Below, in pieces: positions 50,980-62,819 of a DNA stretch of 64,000 bases. The translations under genes and the position numbers were made by a program. Origin of the DNA: Sphagnum compactum (taxonomy: Eukaryota > Bryophyta > Sphagnopsida > Sphagnales). The stretch spans positions 7,192,001 through 7,256,000 of the forward strand of contig OZ234498.1 of NCBI GenBank assembly GCA_965153455.1. Direction: 5' to 3'. Position 1 is the first letter of the stretch, and each line of letters opens with the position of its first letter. Under the pieces are notes generated by a model. The model did not search any database and was not told the DNA's origin. It was given only the letters and a program-made list of their open reading frames with translations.

Positions 50980-53085
50980 AATATTTGTTGTAGATTTAGA
51001 TGTTTTACTTGAAACTATTGTCATAGATGTTGATGATGAATGTGCTTCTCCCAAAAAACCTAAAAATGTTTTTGATGTTAACTACAAATTTCAAGAGATC
51101 TGGGCTGTGAAAATGCAATGGGTAGAACCCATTTTTAATGACATTGGGTTGGTTTTGTTGTGAGATGTCATGTTTGTACCAAAATTGAAAAGAAGGAAAA
51201 AAATTTGGTTGTTAAGCAAGATTCTATTGAAAAAATGCAAGTAAAAGGAAGGGTTTTAATGGTAAGTGGACTCATGGATCTAAAATGTATGCATGTTTAA
51301 AATGAGATTTCTTATACTTGGTTTTTTACAACCACTGTTTTCTAGCAATTGAGTATTAGTAAGGTAGTGGTAGAAAAACAAAAAATTGTTCAATTTGCAA
51401 CTTGTTAAATAAAGGTAAACCAATGACTGATTATGAGGATTTCTAGTCTTTGTTTGAATCTTTGAAGTTTCGATTTAATCCCAAGAAACATTGGTCTGAT
51501 GGGGCTGGTTGGGAAATTGCAAAATACATACAAATGAAGTTCTAAAAGCTATTAAACTTGCTATCCAAAAATCTAACTTTATTTTTCTTACCTACGATGA
51601 GGTCACAACCATGGATAACACAAGTTGGGCAAATGTGCATGGCTACATTGTGTAGGATTAGTGTTGAATATCAATGTTGTTGAATGTGCAACAAGCATTC
51701 TATGGATCTAGTGTTGATAGCTTGATTTTACTGATCAATTTCTTGATGACACAAGGAGATTTGAAGCAAGAAGATTTAGCTTCAAAGTTGGTGTGTTTCG
51801 GTGCTGACGGGGTTAACACCTTCCAAGGCTTTAGATCAAGAGTGACAGTCCATATCCAACATCAATATGCTCCATTTGTTATTGGTGTACATTGTATTAC
51901 ACATGGTACAAACCCTTTCAAACCTACCTTTGGTTTCTTGCATTAAAAATCTACTACAATGCTTGTATGGTTATTTCAATCATAGCCCTAAAAAACATTT
52001 GGAGTTTACCAAACTAATAAAAACAATGGAAATTAAGGGCAACAAAATTATGTGGAACATTAAAGCAAAATGGATCTCTATGATCAATCTTGTCAAGTGT
52101 GCCTTGTTTAAATACCACACTCTTCTCATGAAAATGGCTTTGGATGCACCCACAATACCTTTTGTTAAATCTAATTTTTCTTTGTTGATTAATGTGGAAA
52201 TTTTATTGGGCTTGAATACAGTGATGTCGATGTTAGAGGCGATACATTCTTTGATTAAGTTTGCACAACTAAAAGATGTTTTTGTTTGTGATTAATAATG
52301 AACATCTGTGAAGGGGATGTGTACCGCATGTTTTGTGATCGACAATCCTTTTTTTGAAGGTAATTTGTTCAATAATTTCACAACCTTGATCAACATTGCT
52401 CATGAGAACATTAGTTTCTATTGGATTATAGACTTGAACATTGGAATTGATCATTTGACTTTTGAGTTTGTTGGGCAACACATGTGGGCAACATCTCTAG
52501 ATCAAATTGGAGCATCAATTTTTGTTACAAGGGAGGTATATGGCGATGTTGTTGCATATGTTAAACAATAATGTCAAAAAGCTACCACTCAATCTATTGT
52601 AGAATTACAAGGCTGGTTCTCGCTCAAGATTTTATGGATGTATTGGGTATTGTTTACCCACAATATTAGTTGCAACCATAACATAAAAAAAGGTTCAATG
52701 TTCATTTGGCAATCATCAAAGCAACCCTCTATCAACGTAAGCAGGTAGGACTTGATGAGGTATGGGTTCCTATTTTGTTTTCAGCTACTGCTCTTGGCCT
52801 TTAAAGATCTTTGTTTGTGTTTAACATGACAAACAATGCTAAGTTGACAATGCAAAAACCATTTGATGTCAACCTAATCACTAAGTTGTGAAGAACCTTT
52901 ATTTCTTCTTGAATTTTGAAAAATAAAATCCTAGAATATATCAAGTTGACTGAACTTGCTATTGTGTAAGTAATTGGTTTTGTTGAAAATGAACGTTGCT
53001 TTTCTATGTTGAACTTCATGAAAACAAAATTACGAAATCGATTAACGATGCATTTGGAACTTGTCATTCATATGTTAAGCTAAAA
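50980..53085 (+). pseudogene. Decayed hAT-like transposase of the DUF4371/ZNF862 type
   Basis: Fragments appear in family order with many stops and shifts. A BED-like N-terminal part (KFQEIWAVKMQWVEPIF, 51085-51140) is followed by a Cys/Lys-rich stretch. The core (51590-51950) reads YDEVTTMDNTSWANVHGY, then LVCFGADGVNTFQGFRS and YAPFVIGVHCITHGTN. The next frame (51930-52295) has YFNHSPKKHLEFTKL and KAKWISMINLVK, very typical of this family. The C-terminal dimerisation block (52930-53080) reads YIKLTELAIV and, after a stop, ENERCFSMLNFMKTKLRNRL. No terminal repeats or 8-bp target duplication were found. The family is known from plant genomes. Confidence 0.82.
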
Positions 53086-53699
53086 GTTTTTCATTTTGCA
53101 TAACTTTCTTTTTGGAATAACTATTCAAAATTGGAAGGACAACAGTGTGGTGCAACTTGAACTACTATCAACTTGCAAGTTGTTGTTTCATTTGTATCCT
53201 TCCTAACATCTATCTTTTTTTTTTTTAATAATATTTGTTTGACATTTGAATTCTTGGATAATAGATAGGAATGGGGGCATTGAATATTGTTAAGATGATT
53301 TGGAATCTTAATATGGTTTGCACATAGCAACAACCAATTGGTTGTATTTCGATTAGCAAAGTGAAGAAATTGCCTGTTGTTTCCATGATGTAATGGTCCT
53401 TTGGAATGTACATCTAACCTTTTTCTTTGGGTTTACAAGGATTTTTCTTTGAATTCTATATAATTATCAACTAATGAGTTTTTTTGAGACTTGGCTTTAT
53501 GTTGGAACGGGCTAGGCCTTTTTTGGTCGGGGTTTGATTCCCCAATATAGCATGTTGCTATGAATTAGATTTAAAATAGCACTCATTAGCCAAAAAAACC
53601 AGATTAAGGATGATAAAATGTAGCTACAAATTTGATTCAGAATAACTCCCACTAGCAAATCAGTAGCCCATTGGTTGTTTAAACTTTTTACTGGAACCC
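53086..53699. other. Intergenic; no gene seen
   Basis: A flank of the hAT relic. Nothing clear apart from AT-rich sequence. Confidence 0.45.
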
Positions 53700-54230
53700 T
53701 AGTGAAATTCACCCGCAGTTTAATTCATTCATTGAGTCGTACCTACATAGCTACCTACCACCCTATTGTTACACTGCAGAAACCGCACCTGCCCGAATTA
53801 AAATATACTTAAAAAAAATCGCCTCTACTTGGATGAAATTTTGTAAAAATCTACCCCGTGGGTTAAAAAAAACCAAAGAAAGTGGTCCATTCCGGATGAA
53901 AAAATTTGCCGCTTTGGTCGTTAAAATTTCTTTTCATGTTTTCCTGCAACTCCACTGAAATTTTACCCGCCCATCAAATTTTATTGAGTGGTACCTACCA
54001 TCCTAATGTACCTACCATCCTATCGCAATACTGCAGAAGCCACACCTGCCCGAACTAAAGTAAATCTTTGATTACATGGGTGCAAAAGTAAATTAAAATC
54101 TACCCGGGATGGAAAAAAAATGACTCCTTAGGAGTTTAAACTTATTTAAACTTTTGTAATGAAATTTACCCACCCCTTATTTACTGAGTCGAGTAGTTAA
54201 ATATACCTAACTATACCAACTACCCTAAAC
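53700..54230. repeat. Three degenerate copies of a 200-255 bp unit
   Basis: GTGAAATT.ACCCGCC ... ATTGAGT(C/G)GTACCTAC ... CACCTGCCCGAA.TAAA recurs starting near 53702, 53957 and 54158, decaying towards the right. Confidence 0.7.
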
Positions 54231-54410
54231 TAAATTAAATTAAAACAAGGGGTGCCTTGCCATTTACAGTAGTGTTTTTTTTTGGTTTTCTTTTCCTTCT
54301 TTTCTTTTTTCTTTTCAATTTTGTGGTTTTGAAAGTTTGGCAATTTTTTCCCAAAAAAAAGAGCATTTTTCAAAGAATTTACACTAAAAGAACCGCAAAT
54401 TTTCAAATTT

Positions 54411-54600
54411 AATATTAAATTAAGTTAAAATGTGCCCAAGTACATTAAATTAAATTAAATTAAGTTAAATGTACCCAAGTGGACTAAATTTAATTAAACT
54501 AAGTTAAAATGTGCTCAAGTACATTAAATTCAATTAAGTTAAGTTAAAATGTACCCAAGTGGATTAAATTAAATTAAATTAAGTTTAAATCTACTTAACC
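54411..54600. repeat. Four-copy 39-40 bp minisatellite with alternating variants
   Basis: AAATTAAGTTAAAATGT.CCCAAGT repeats, with the CCCAAGT word (CTCAAGT in one copy) at 54435, 54474, 54514 and 54554. Copies 1 and 3 read TGTGC(C/T)CAAGTACAT; copies 2 and 4 read GTACCCAAGTGGA. This makes an 80-bp dimeric higher-order unit. It ends just before the GC-rich leader of the PTM-like gene. Confidence 0.85.
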
Positions 54601-55446
54601 TCGGGTGAAAAGAAGTGGGACCCTTGGTCGTTTGTTTTACTTTTCACGCCGCCGTAACCCTAATCGTCGACCAGAGCGACGAAGAAGAAGACGACGACGA
54701 CGGGTGAAGGAGGGAGAGAGAGAGAAAGAGAAGAATTCTTTCTTCTTCGCCATCGCTCTCTTTCTCTTTTCAATTTTTGAATGTGTTTTTTTGGTTGGCA
54801 TTTTGCTGTCGACTGTAGCGGAACGTCCAACGGATTTGTTTGCAGAAAAGTAGTAAATTTTTTTGCATTTATTGGAGTTGGTTTTCCTGGCGGGGTTGGG
54901 TTGTTGTATTCTTATTGTATTTCCTATGGTTTTTGCTCCCATTTTTGTGGAGCGGATATTTTAAATTTTTTCCCGCAGTAGCAGTAGCGAGAAGGGAGCT
55001 TGTGGGAGCTGTGGAATGTGGAGCTTTAGTGGCGATGAAGAAAAGGGAGGTGAGTTGTTATTGGTGCTCAAGGTTGGTTTGTATTTTTGGTATCGGAATG
55101 TGATCGAACCCTAGGAAGCTTGCACGGGAGTTTTTAGGGTTTCGGTGGAGCGAGAGCTTTCTTTCTCATTGCTGTCGTCAGCAGTCAGCCAGGGATGAGG
55201 TATTATTGTGATTTTTTCCTCCAGCGCCACCTGCATGCAAGCAGGCATTGATGGCCGCTATGAAGAAGAAGGCGCAGCATGGTCGAGGCTTTGTTCTAAT
55301 GGGCCAATGCTAGAAGCGATGTAGTGGGGAAAGAGTAGGTGAAGCTCGAGGCTCTAGGGTTTTTCAAGGAGCTTCAGAGAGACTGGTTAAGGCCATCATA
55401 GAAGAAGACATCACAAACCAAGCATCTGCTACCCACCCCCAAAACT
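54601..55446 (+). promoter_or_regulatory. Probable promoter and 5' leader of the PTM-like gene
   Basis: Base composition rises sharply here. There is a GAAGAAGAC / GACGACGAC run at 54678-54703, an AACCCTAAT telo-box-like word at 54656-54664, GA-rich and CT-rich tracts, and further TAGGGTTT words near 55133 and 55354. Frames here are arginine- or phenylalanine-rich and not family-like, so I read this as leader, possibly with introns. Confidence 0.4.
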
Positions 55447-55460
55447 ATGATGTCTTCTTC
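55401..55460 (+). other. Inverted repeat spanning the PTM-like start codon
   Basis: GAAGAAGACATCA (55401-55413) is perfectly complementary to TGATGTCTTCTTC (55448-55460). The right arm begins inside the ATG at 55447. In mRNA this would give a 13-bp stem with a 34-nt loop over the start codon. Confidence 0.5.
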
Positions 55461-58400
55461 GCGGCGGTGCTCAGAGCGCCTGAAGAGTGGGAGTCCTGAG
55501 CAGGTTGCATCAACCCAAAACCTTGAGAAGAATGTATGTGTCATAGAGAATGGTGATGGAATTCAACATGACATAAGCAGGGATGGTGATCCTCCCTCCC
55601 CTGCCCCTATCTTATTGGATATGCCGCCATCTTCTTCAGACTTCAATATTCCAACTACATCTTTGGGTGACCTATTTGCCGTGTACAGCTTCTTGCGGTG
55701 TTTCAGCACCATGCTATTCTTAAGCCCCATCTCTTTGGAGAAGTTTGTAGCAGGGCTGCTGGCAGAGCAAGGGAATGAAGTGATGGACTATGTGCACTTG
55801 AGTCTTTTGCAAGCCTTGAAGCGCCACAGTCTTGCCACAGAGGGTTCTCCTTCATACTTGGGGTGTGTGTGTGTCCTGCATTACTGAACCTTACACTGAT
55901 TTTATTAAAAAACTTTTTGCTACTTGTTCTGAATGGGTTGACTTGTAAGAAATCTGACTCTGTCTCTATCTCTCTTCCAGGCATCTTGATTGGCAATTCT
56001 TGGATCTGGTGACATGGCCAGAATTCTTGGTTGCATATCTGCAAACCTATGGATATAGCAAACTGGAAGGGCATAGCCTGGTGCAAGCAGGGTTGGGGAA
56101 GGGTGAGTATCAGATAGCTGTACAATTGACCGAAAAGCTGAAAATCCTCAGCTTTCTGTGTGATCACGTGGTGCAGACGGAAGAGAGTCGCAATGAGCTT
56201 AACCTTCGCCTCATGATTGCCCTACCACCTTCATATGAGTCTCCACTCCCAAGGATTGGGGGTGAAGGTAATCGCAATGGGAGGCAGCAGGAGGTTCATG
56301 CCTTGAATACTGTTCATGAGATACCACTGCAGAGGAAGGGGAGTGATAAATTGCAGAAAAGCTCAGAGAAGGTAGAGTTGAGTAGGGAGATGCTGCTGGC
56401 CCTGCAGGCAGGGACAGTGGATGAGGATGGAAATAGCAATGAGTGCATGCTATGTGGAATGGATGGTATCTTGCTATGCTGTGATGCATGTCCTGCTGCC
56501 TTCCACTCTCGCTGTGTTGGTGTTGCCAAAGCTTCCCTGCCATCAGGGGATTGGTTTTGTCCAGAATGCTGTGTGCAATCTGTAGGCAATCCACAGTCCA
56601 AGCAGTTGCAAGGAGCACAGCTTCTGGGTATAGGTCCCGGTGGACGCTACTTTCTTGCAACATGTGACTATCTCTTGGTGTAAGATCCCTGCCACAACTC
56701 CCTACCTCTCTCCTTCTCCCACTTTGCTACAATGTGAGTCCCATATTTGAGGGAGCTGTGTATGAAGGTAGTGCTGCTATCTTGTCTGCTTTCCCCTGTG
56801 ATTGCTCTTTTCAAACTGTGCTTTCTCTGCCCCAAATGCACAAGTGGATCCTGGGGTCTGTGGTCACAAGGCTGCATTACAGTCTTCTGAGTATAGTCTT
56901 TCTTTTGCCTCCTTCCATACTGGGTTGGGATTTCTGGCGATAATGCAACTGCATGCGAAGTTTTCTGAGTACAGTCTCTTTGAGCTCTATTAGTTAGGTC
57001 TAGTTCATCTAATAGCAATCTTGTGTAGGTCTGAACATAACAGAAGTCATTGTTTGAGCACTGTACTCAGCTAGACAGAAGAGGTTGGGAGACTTGTGGT
57101 ACACTTTCTAACTGACTATTCACTGCAGTTCAGAGGTGGGTGAAAATTTGACCACACACTGGTACTATGGCACCCCTGATTTGCCACAAGTTTTGAGTTA
57201 CTTGCAAGGATGTGGACCTGCCCATAATGCACTGAAATGTGCAATACAACAACATTGGGAGTCTCTTTCTGCTTCTCCAAATGGCATGGTTGTACCTCAG
57301 AAATCTCCATCCTCTGTTTGTGCCTTGGAAAAGGATGGCAGTGAAATGATTAAGAAGAATATGGATGCTCAGACAGATGATAAATCTCATATGCAGCAGC
57401 CTGAGATGCACAGCATTCAAGGAATCAAGTTTATGGATTCTCAGACAGATGATAAATCTCTTGTGCAGCAGCCTGAGATGCAGGGCATTCAAAGAATCAA
57501 TGTTGTGGATTCTCAGACAGATGATAAGTCTCTTGTGCAGCAGTCTGAGATGCAGAGCACTCAAAGGATCAAGAACATGGATGCTGAGGTAGATGATAAA
57601 ACTCCTTGTCAGCAACCTGAGATGCAGAGCATTCAAAGGATCAAGAATGGGGATGCTGTGGCAGATGATAAAGTTCAGCAGCGGCCTGAGATGCAGAGCA
57701 TGCCAAGGATTAGGAATATGGATGCTCAGATAGATGATAAATCTTCTGGGCAGCAGCTTGAGATGCAGAGTATTCTTAAAAGAGATGCGCTAGAAAGATT
57801 CCGAAAAGTATGGGCTCTTCAAGGACCAACAGGAACGTATATTAATCAGTATGCCCTTGGTGATGCTGTTGCCTCAGCAGCTGCCACATTAGCAGCTTGG
57901 GGAACTGGTGCAAGTCCAGCATGGGTTCCTTGCAAACGTGCTCGAGGAACAAATGCAAATGAGCAAGTTAAGGCTTTTACCCAGACTTTGCAGAGTTTTG
58001 TCTGGCCCACCTTCAAGAAACGGCACAGTGAAAAATGTGGATGGTGTGTTTCATGCTGTAACAAACGTGGCTGTCTCCTGGTGCAAACCGAAGCACAGCT
58101 GGTCCGCTTTGTGGATCACCTCAAGCCCATTGAAGTACAGAACAACAGGCCTCGTCATCTGGTCTTAGTGGTAGCATATTTGCTATATTTGGAAGCCAAC
58201 CTTCATGGTTTGCTAGTTGGAGGGCCATGGGAGGTGGCAGCAGAGCGCAAGCGCTGGCGCACATCCTTGGAGCAGGCATGCTCAGTTAGTGCTGTCAAAA
58301 CTGCACTTTTGCAGGTGCTCAGCAGGCAGCCTTTATTCCTCTTTGAGATAAACCTTTATATTGGCCAGGGTACAGAAGGGTGCACCAGACCCCTCAGGTC

Positions 58401-61400
58401 ACAGACAGAATTTCTTGCATGCCTATAGCAAACCTTTCAATTCACAATCTTTCTTTGTGTTATCTAGAAGGGCAGCATTTTGAGTTGAGCCTGTGTGCCA
58501 CAAACTCTGAGGTGGCATTACTTTCTGTCATTAATTCATGTCTTCAGTTGCATTTTGGGTGCAGTTGGAGGCCAGTCTGCGTCTCATTGCTTTATCAGCA
58601 GAATGGTTAAAGCATCCTAGCAGTGGTCCATTGTTGTGGCCAGCAAGTATGCAAGTCAAGCGGTCTTCTGCCCTGGAGGCAGATGAGAGTGGGGGGTCTG
58701 CAACAATGCAATTTGGGGTGCAGTGGTGGCGTGGTGGACAGCTAGCCCGTCGGATTTGTGACTGGGAAATGCTTCCAAAGATAATTGCAAGGCGTGGTGG
58801 CCGTCAAGGTTTGTCTTTAATGTATCATTACCAGATTGCTGGCTTTATGTCTGTGGTGGCATCTGGCAACTGAAGACTACCTAATTGTTTGTTACCATTG
58901 TGTCAAAGCTAGGTATTCATGATGAAGGTCTGATACTTTGTGAGTGAGATCATAAGATTAGGACCACACCCATTGTTGCTTTATGCTTGAAGTCATTGTG
59001 GAGTTCTCTCTGCAATCTCATAGATATATGTTTTCAGTATGTCTCATCTGCTATAGCCACTGTCTACTTAAGCTCCATAGATCATTGATCCATGGCTAAG
59101 AAGGTGGTTTTGTTAACAGGGGGACTAAAACAAATTGCGGGCCTTATCTACAATGACACAAATGCAGTACCTCAAAGGAACAAGCAGTGCGCATGGCGTG
59201 CACGTCTAGCTATGGCAACCAGTGTTTCCCAGCTTGCAATGCAGGTCTGTTGGTCTCTCAATCAATCTTCTGTGCAGTTGTTGAGATCAGGAATCTGTTT
59301 CTTTGAGTACCCTTTGATTCTTCTGTGGAGGAATGACAGCCAAATGGTGACTTCGAGTGTGCTGAAAACCTTTACAGATAGAACCTAACTGTTCCCAATT
59401 TTTTTTTTGATTCTAGACCGTTGATCATTGCACTATGACATGCAATATGAAGTATAGGTGTGGACCTCTTTCATGAATTGAACTTTGGAACCAACTTTGG
59501 GGGCCAATTCAAAGAGTTTTACCACTCGTGCTTTGCTGACAGACTCATACCAATTACCAGACTAGAGGAAATGAGGCAACAAGTATTCAGTATAGAGTTA
59601 AGCATTATTGTGCATGTCCAATTCATTCTTTTGTAACTTGCATCACAGGTGCGCTCCTTTGATACCCATATCAAGTGGAGCCAACTGCTTACAGACATGG
59701 AAGAAAGCACAGAACTTGTGATATGTGATAAGCGCACGGAAGGAGGTGTCACAAAGTACTTGGTGGAGTTAACAGAGGAAGATGTTACAATTGAGAACCA
59801 GAGTGAGGACAATTCTACACGTGGCCGTGAAGAAGGTAGCCCATTGAAGAAGCAGGTATGGAAGACAGAGCAGCAGGTGCCCCTGTCTCAGCTGAAACTT
59901 TATGAGGAGAAGGTGTGGAAACTCAAACAGAGTAAGCTTCGCAAGGCTGCACGCAAAGATAAACCAGTTGTTCTCTTGAAAAGGAGATCACTGAGCACTG
60001 TTGTTGATACTCTTCTAGAGAAGATGCTTCTTGAGGAGAAGAAACTCCTTGAAAAGAAGCGCCGTCTTGAGGAGAAGAGGCGCCTAGAGGAGAAAAGGCG
60101 CCTGGAGGAGAAGAAGCGCCTGGAGGAGAAAAGGAGACTGGAGGAAAAGAAGCGGCTGGAAGACAAGAAGCGTCTTGAAGAGAAGCGTCTTGCAGAGAAG
60201 AGACGTCTTGAGGAGAGAAAGCGCCTTGAAGAGAAGAAGCGACTTGAGGAAAAGAAGCGACTTGAAGAGGAGAAGCACCTTGAAGAAAAGAAGCGACTTG
60301 AAGAGGAGAAGCACCTTGAAGACCTTGAAGAGTCTACCTTGAAGAAGTACCTTGAAGAGGAGAAGAAGAGTCTGAAAAAGGAGAATAAATGTTTTGAAGA
60401 AAAGGATGAGTGGAACCAGCCTCTTGAGGAGAAGGATGTCGTCAAGCAAACCAAGCCTCTTGAGCAAATTGACCTTCTCAAGCAAAGCAAGCAGAATAAG
60501 CAGAATAAGAAGTCAGAATGCAAGTCAGCCAGGTTGGTTTCCAACCACCCATCTCAGACCATTATATATACATAGATGTCTTTACAGCTGTAAGAGGGAA
60601 TGATAAAGTAAATGTTACCCCACCAAACAGAGAGGTATGAAATTCAGGATATGCTTGACACAATGGACCTGCAGTGAGTTTGAACCACGTGACAGTGCGT
60701 GTTATTGACTCATCATCTTCTGACTACCGTGTTGTTGTCCTGGGGGTTGTGCAGAACAAATTGCCAACGATGCCAAGGTGAGATCCACATTTGGTCTTTT
60801 TCATTTTGTAGGTGTGAGTACATACCCAAATTGCTTAGGGAGTTTTACTTGTTCATTTAGGATACAAGATTCACTCATCCTGTGCAGTCATGTTGTCTTG
60901 ATTTCTTCTTCAAACACTGCCTCATGCTAAAATCCACAGGATCCTTCAGTAATGTCTTATGAGGGTTTATCACAAAAAGAAAGAGCAGACTAAGAAAGAT
61001 TGACCTGTCAGCTCTCTTGGAGAGCAGACATAAATGGCAGTAGATAGTTTTCAAGTTATCATTTATCATGTTGAGCATGTATGTAGACATTACTGACCTT
61101 CTGTCATGTTATATACTTTAAATTGATACCCATGATCAGGAGCTGATGAACTCAGTGGGTAGTCATAGTCATCCTAGCACTGCTATTTGTGATGGTCTGA
61201 CATTTTGTGACTGACTCTCATTAGGTTATAACTGCAGTCATTGTGGTGTCACCATCAAATTGTTTTTGTGGAGATTTCTCTGAAATTCCATTGATACCAT
61301 AACACTGAAGTGCCCTAGTAAATTTGTGACAACAGCTGTTTGTGAGACAAGCCTTTGTGCTGTGGATGGCATCCAAGTGTGTGGGCAGTGCCTGCATCTG

Positions 61401-61697
61401 AGACAAGGGAAGCGGCTGCGCAAACCAACTGTCAAGGTCCTGGAAATGCTGGCTGCAGAGTCGGAAAAGCAGGGTCCACTGGAGATGGATAATGGAAGGA
61501 TTGCAAATGGACAAGGGCACGACCTCTTGTCAGAGTGGAGGAACAGCAGTCCACCCAGAAAGTCTGGAGTTAAAAGAAAGAGAGTGAACATCAACTGTGT
61601 TGATGAATATGCCTGGCAGGATGACACAGAAGAATTGGGTGCAAAGGGTTCAGTGCCAACAAAGCGACCAAGGACTGTAAGGGTAAGGGACAAGTGA
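55447..61697 (+). CDS. PTM-like protein: DDT domain + PHD finger + PTM central region
   Basis: Nuclear chromatin-associated protein of the DDT/PHD family. In Arabidopsis, PTM is a PHD factor linked to plastid-to-nucleus signalling. Exons I can place: 55447-55862, 55981-56679, 57129-58314, 58565-58808, 59120-59244 and 59649-60532, then small zinc-binding exons near 60755-60776 (TNCQRCQ) and 61211 (YNCSHCG), and a final exon ending in TGA at 61695-61697. DDT is in exons 1-2 (SLEKFVAGLLAEQGNEVMD, WPEFLVAYLQTYGY). The PHD finger has all C4HC3 ligands (ECMLCGMDG, LCCDAC, FHSRC, WFCPEC). Exon 3 holds EKCGWCVSCCNKRGCLL and RKRWRTSLEQACSVSAVKTALL, exon 4 WWRGGQLARRI and exon 5 WRARLAMATSVSQLAMQ, all PTM hallmarks. 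Odd: a 72-bp coding repeat in exon 3 and a Lys/Glu/Arg helix in exon 6. No clear C-terminal membrane segments are seen. Borders after 60532 are unresolved. Confidence 0.87.
57361..57779 (+). repeat. Six-copy 72-bp coding minisatellite (24-residue unit)
   Basis: Units start at 57361, 57433, 57505, 57577, 57649 and 57718, with a period of 72 bp (69 once), always in frame. The unit consensus is MD(A/S)QTDDKS..QQPEMQ followed by SIQRIKN. It is hydrophilic, Gln/Asp-rich, and lies between the PHD region and the conserved PTM central domain. Confidence 0.95.
60019..60372 (+). repeat. Coding repeat for a Lys/Glu/Arg single alpha-helix
   Basis: About 18 units of a 6-residue word, RLEEKK / RLEEKR, from an 18-bp DNA repeat with variants (RLEDKK, RLAEKR, HLEEKK). 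The i,i+4 pattern of opposite charges with Leu every sixth residue suggests a long, stable charged helix or coiled coil. Confidence 0.92.
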
Positions 61698-62769
61698 GCA
61701 GGAAAAAGTGTCTTCGCAAAATTGATTCAAAATTGTAGGCCCTGTGTATTTTGTCTTGCAGGAAACAGATTTTTCCACCATGAACAAAAAATGAAGTAAA
61801 AGTAGGGGGGGAGGGATTCTCGGGCATTCTGCTCTTGTACCAAACTTCAACTACAGATGTTGAAGGCAAAATATCTTGTACTTTACAAAGACATAGGGTT
61901 CACTGGAGCGAAGGCCTTTGTGCACCACCACCACCACCACCAAATGCAATGAGACAGTAGTTGCAAGCTAGGTCCCTTTTGGTCACAAGCCCTCAGAAAC
62001 CATTGACAAAAATTGAACTGCAATTGTGGTTCCTCAGATGATTAAAGAAAAAAGGTGTTCAAGCATTTTGAACCAGATGGGTACAGTAAGTGAGGTTTAG
62101 GAGCTTTTCTCAGTTTTCTGGTTGCAAATGTGGCTTTTTGTATACAGTGCTGGGCACCTTGCTATGAAATAGAAAACTGTGCAGAATGGCAATCTGACAG
62201 ATGATAAGCTGCCTATGACCAGTTTGCTCTCTACAACTTAGTAGTATATGTGGGGTTGTAGAAAGGGTGAGTTCATGCAAGGTATCCAGGCTTCTCAGAG
62301 AATGTTTAGCTTGGTGGCTTGATTTTCTTTCTGAGTGATGCAAAAGTTTGATGTGCAAATTTGTGCACTGAAAAGCAGGAACTATCTTGAATTTGGAGTA
62401 ATTCACTCCCAATTCATGAAGTTATCACAATGCCATTTTCTACAGAGAGCTTTCGAGTGCTTGCTGAAATGACTACTTTCATGTTATGTTTGAAGAGATT
62501 TTTTCCCTATTGACTCTCTTTTGTTTTCCACTCATTCAAAGCTCTACATGACATTTATAGAAGCATGCTGATTTTTGCTCCAAATTAACCTTTGATTTTC
62601 AGAGCAAGAATGTACACAAAGTTGCAGGGACAAGGTATTTGATGTTTTTGTGACGTATTTGTTTGTACACAATAGTACCTTGGATGTTGCAACAAAATGA
62701 GAACGAATCTCGTCTTTGAATCTTACAACAATTTGTAATTTGGTCTTGCAACAAAACGAATTCGTTCTG
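61698..62769. other. 3' flank of the PTM-like gene, with a (CAC)n microsatellite
   Basis: Probable 3' UTR; no separate gene seen. A (CAC)6-7 run lies at 61923-61942. Confidence 0.5.
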
Positions 62770-62819
62770 CACTCATCTGACAGGAAGTTATCACTTACGA
62801 TCTTCCTGTCAGATGAGTG
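62770..62819. repeat. Perfect 18-bp inverted repeat with 14-nt spacer
   Basis: CACTCATCTGACAGGAAG and its exact complement CTTCCTGTCAGATGAGTG are separated by 14 nt. It is flanked on the left by two copies of TTGCAACAAAA.GA, near 62689 and 62747. Confidence 0.95.

Noticed and set aside
53505-53550. tRNA-like T-arm (GGGGTTTGATTCCCC)
   Set aside because: No matching A-box, anticodon stem or acceptor stem could be found around it.
54605-54853. Arg-rich open frame before the PTM-like gene
   Set aside because: It arises from GAC/GAA triplet runs in a leader-like region and has no conserved features.
59900-60544. 214-codon minus-strand frame rich in Ser, Phe and Arg
   Set aside because: Antisense of the Lys/Glu/Arg helix repeat in the PTM-like exon; it has no domain of its own.
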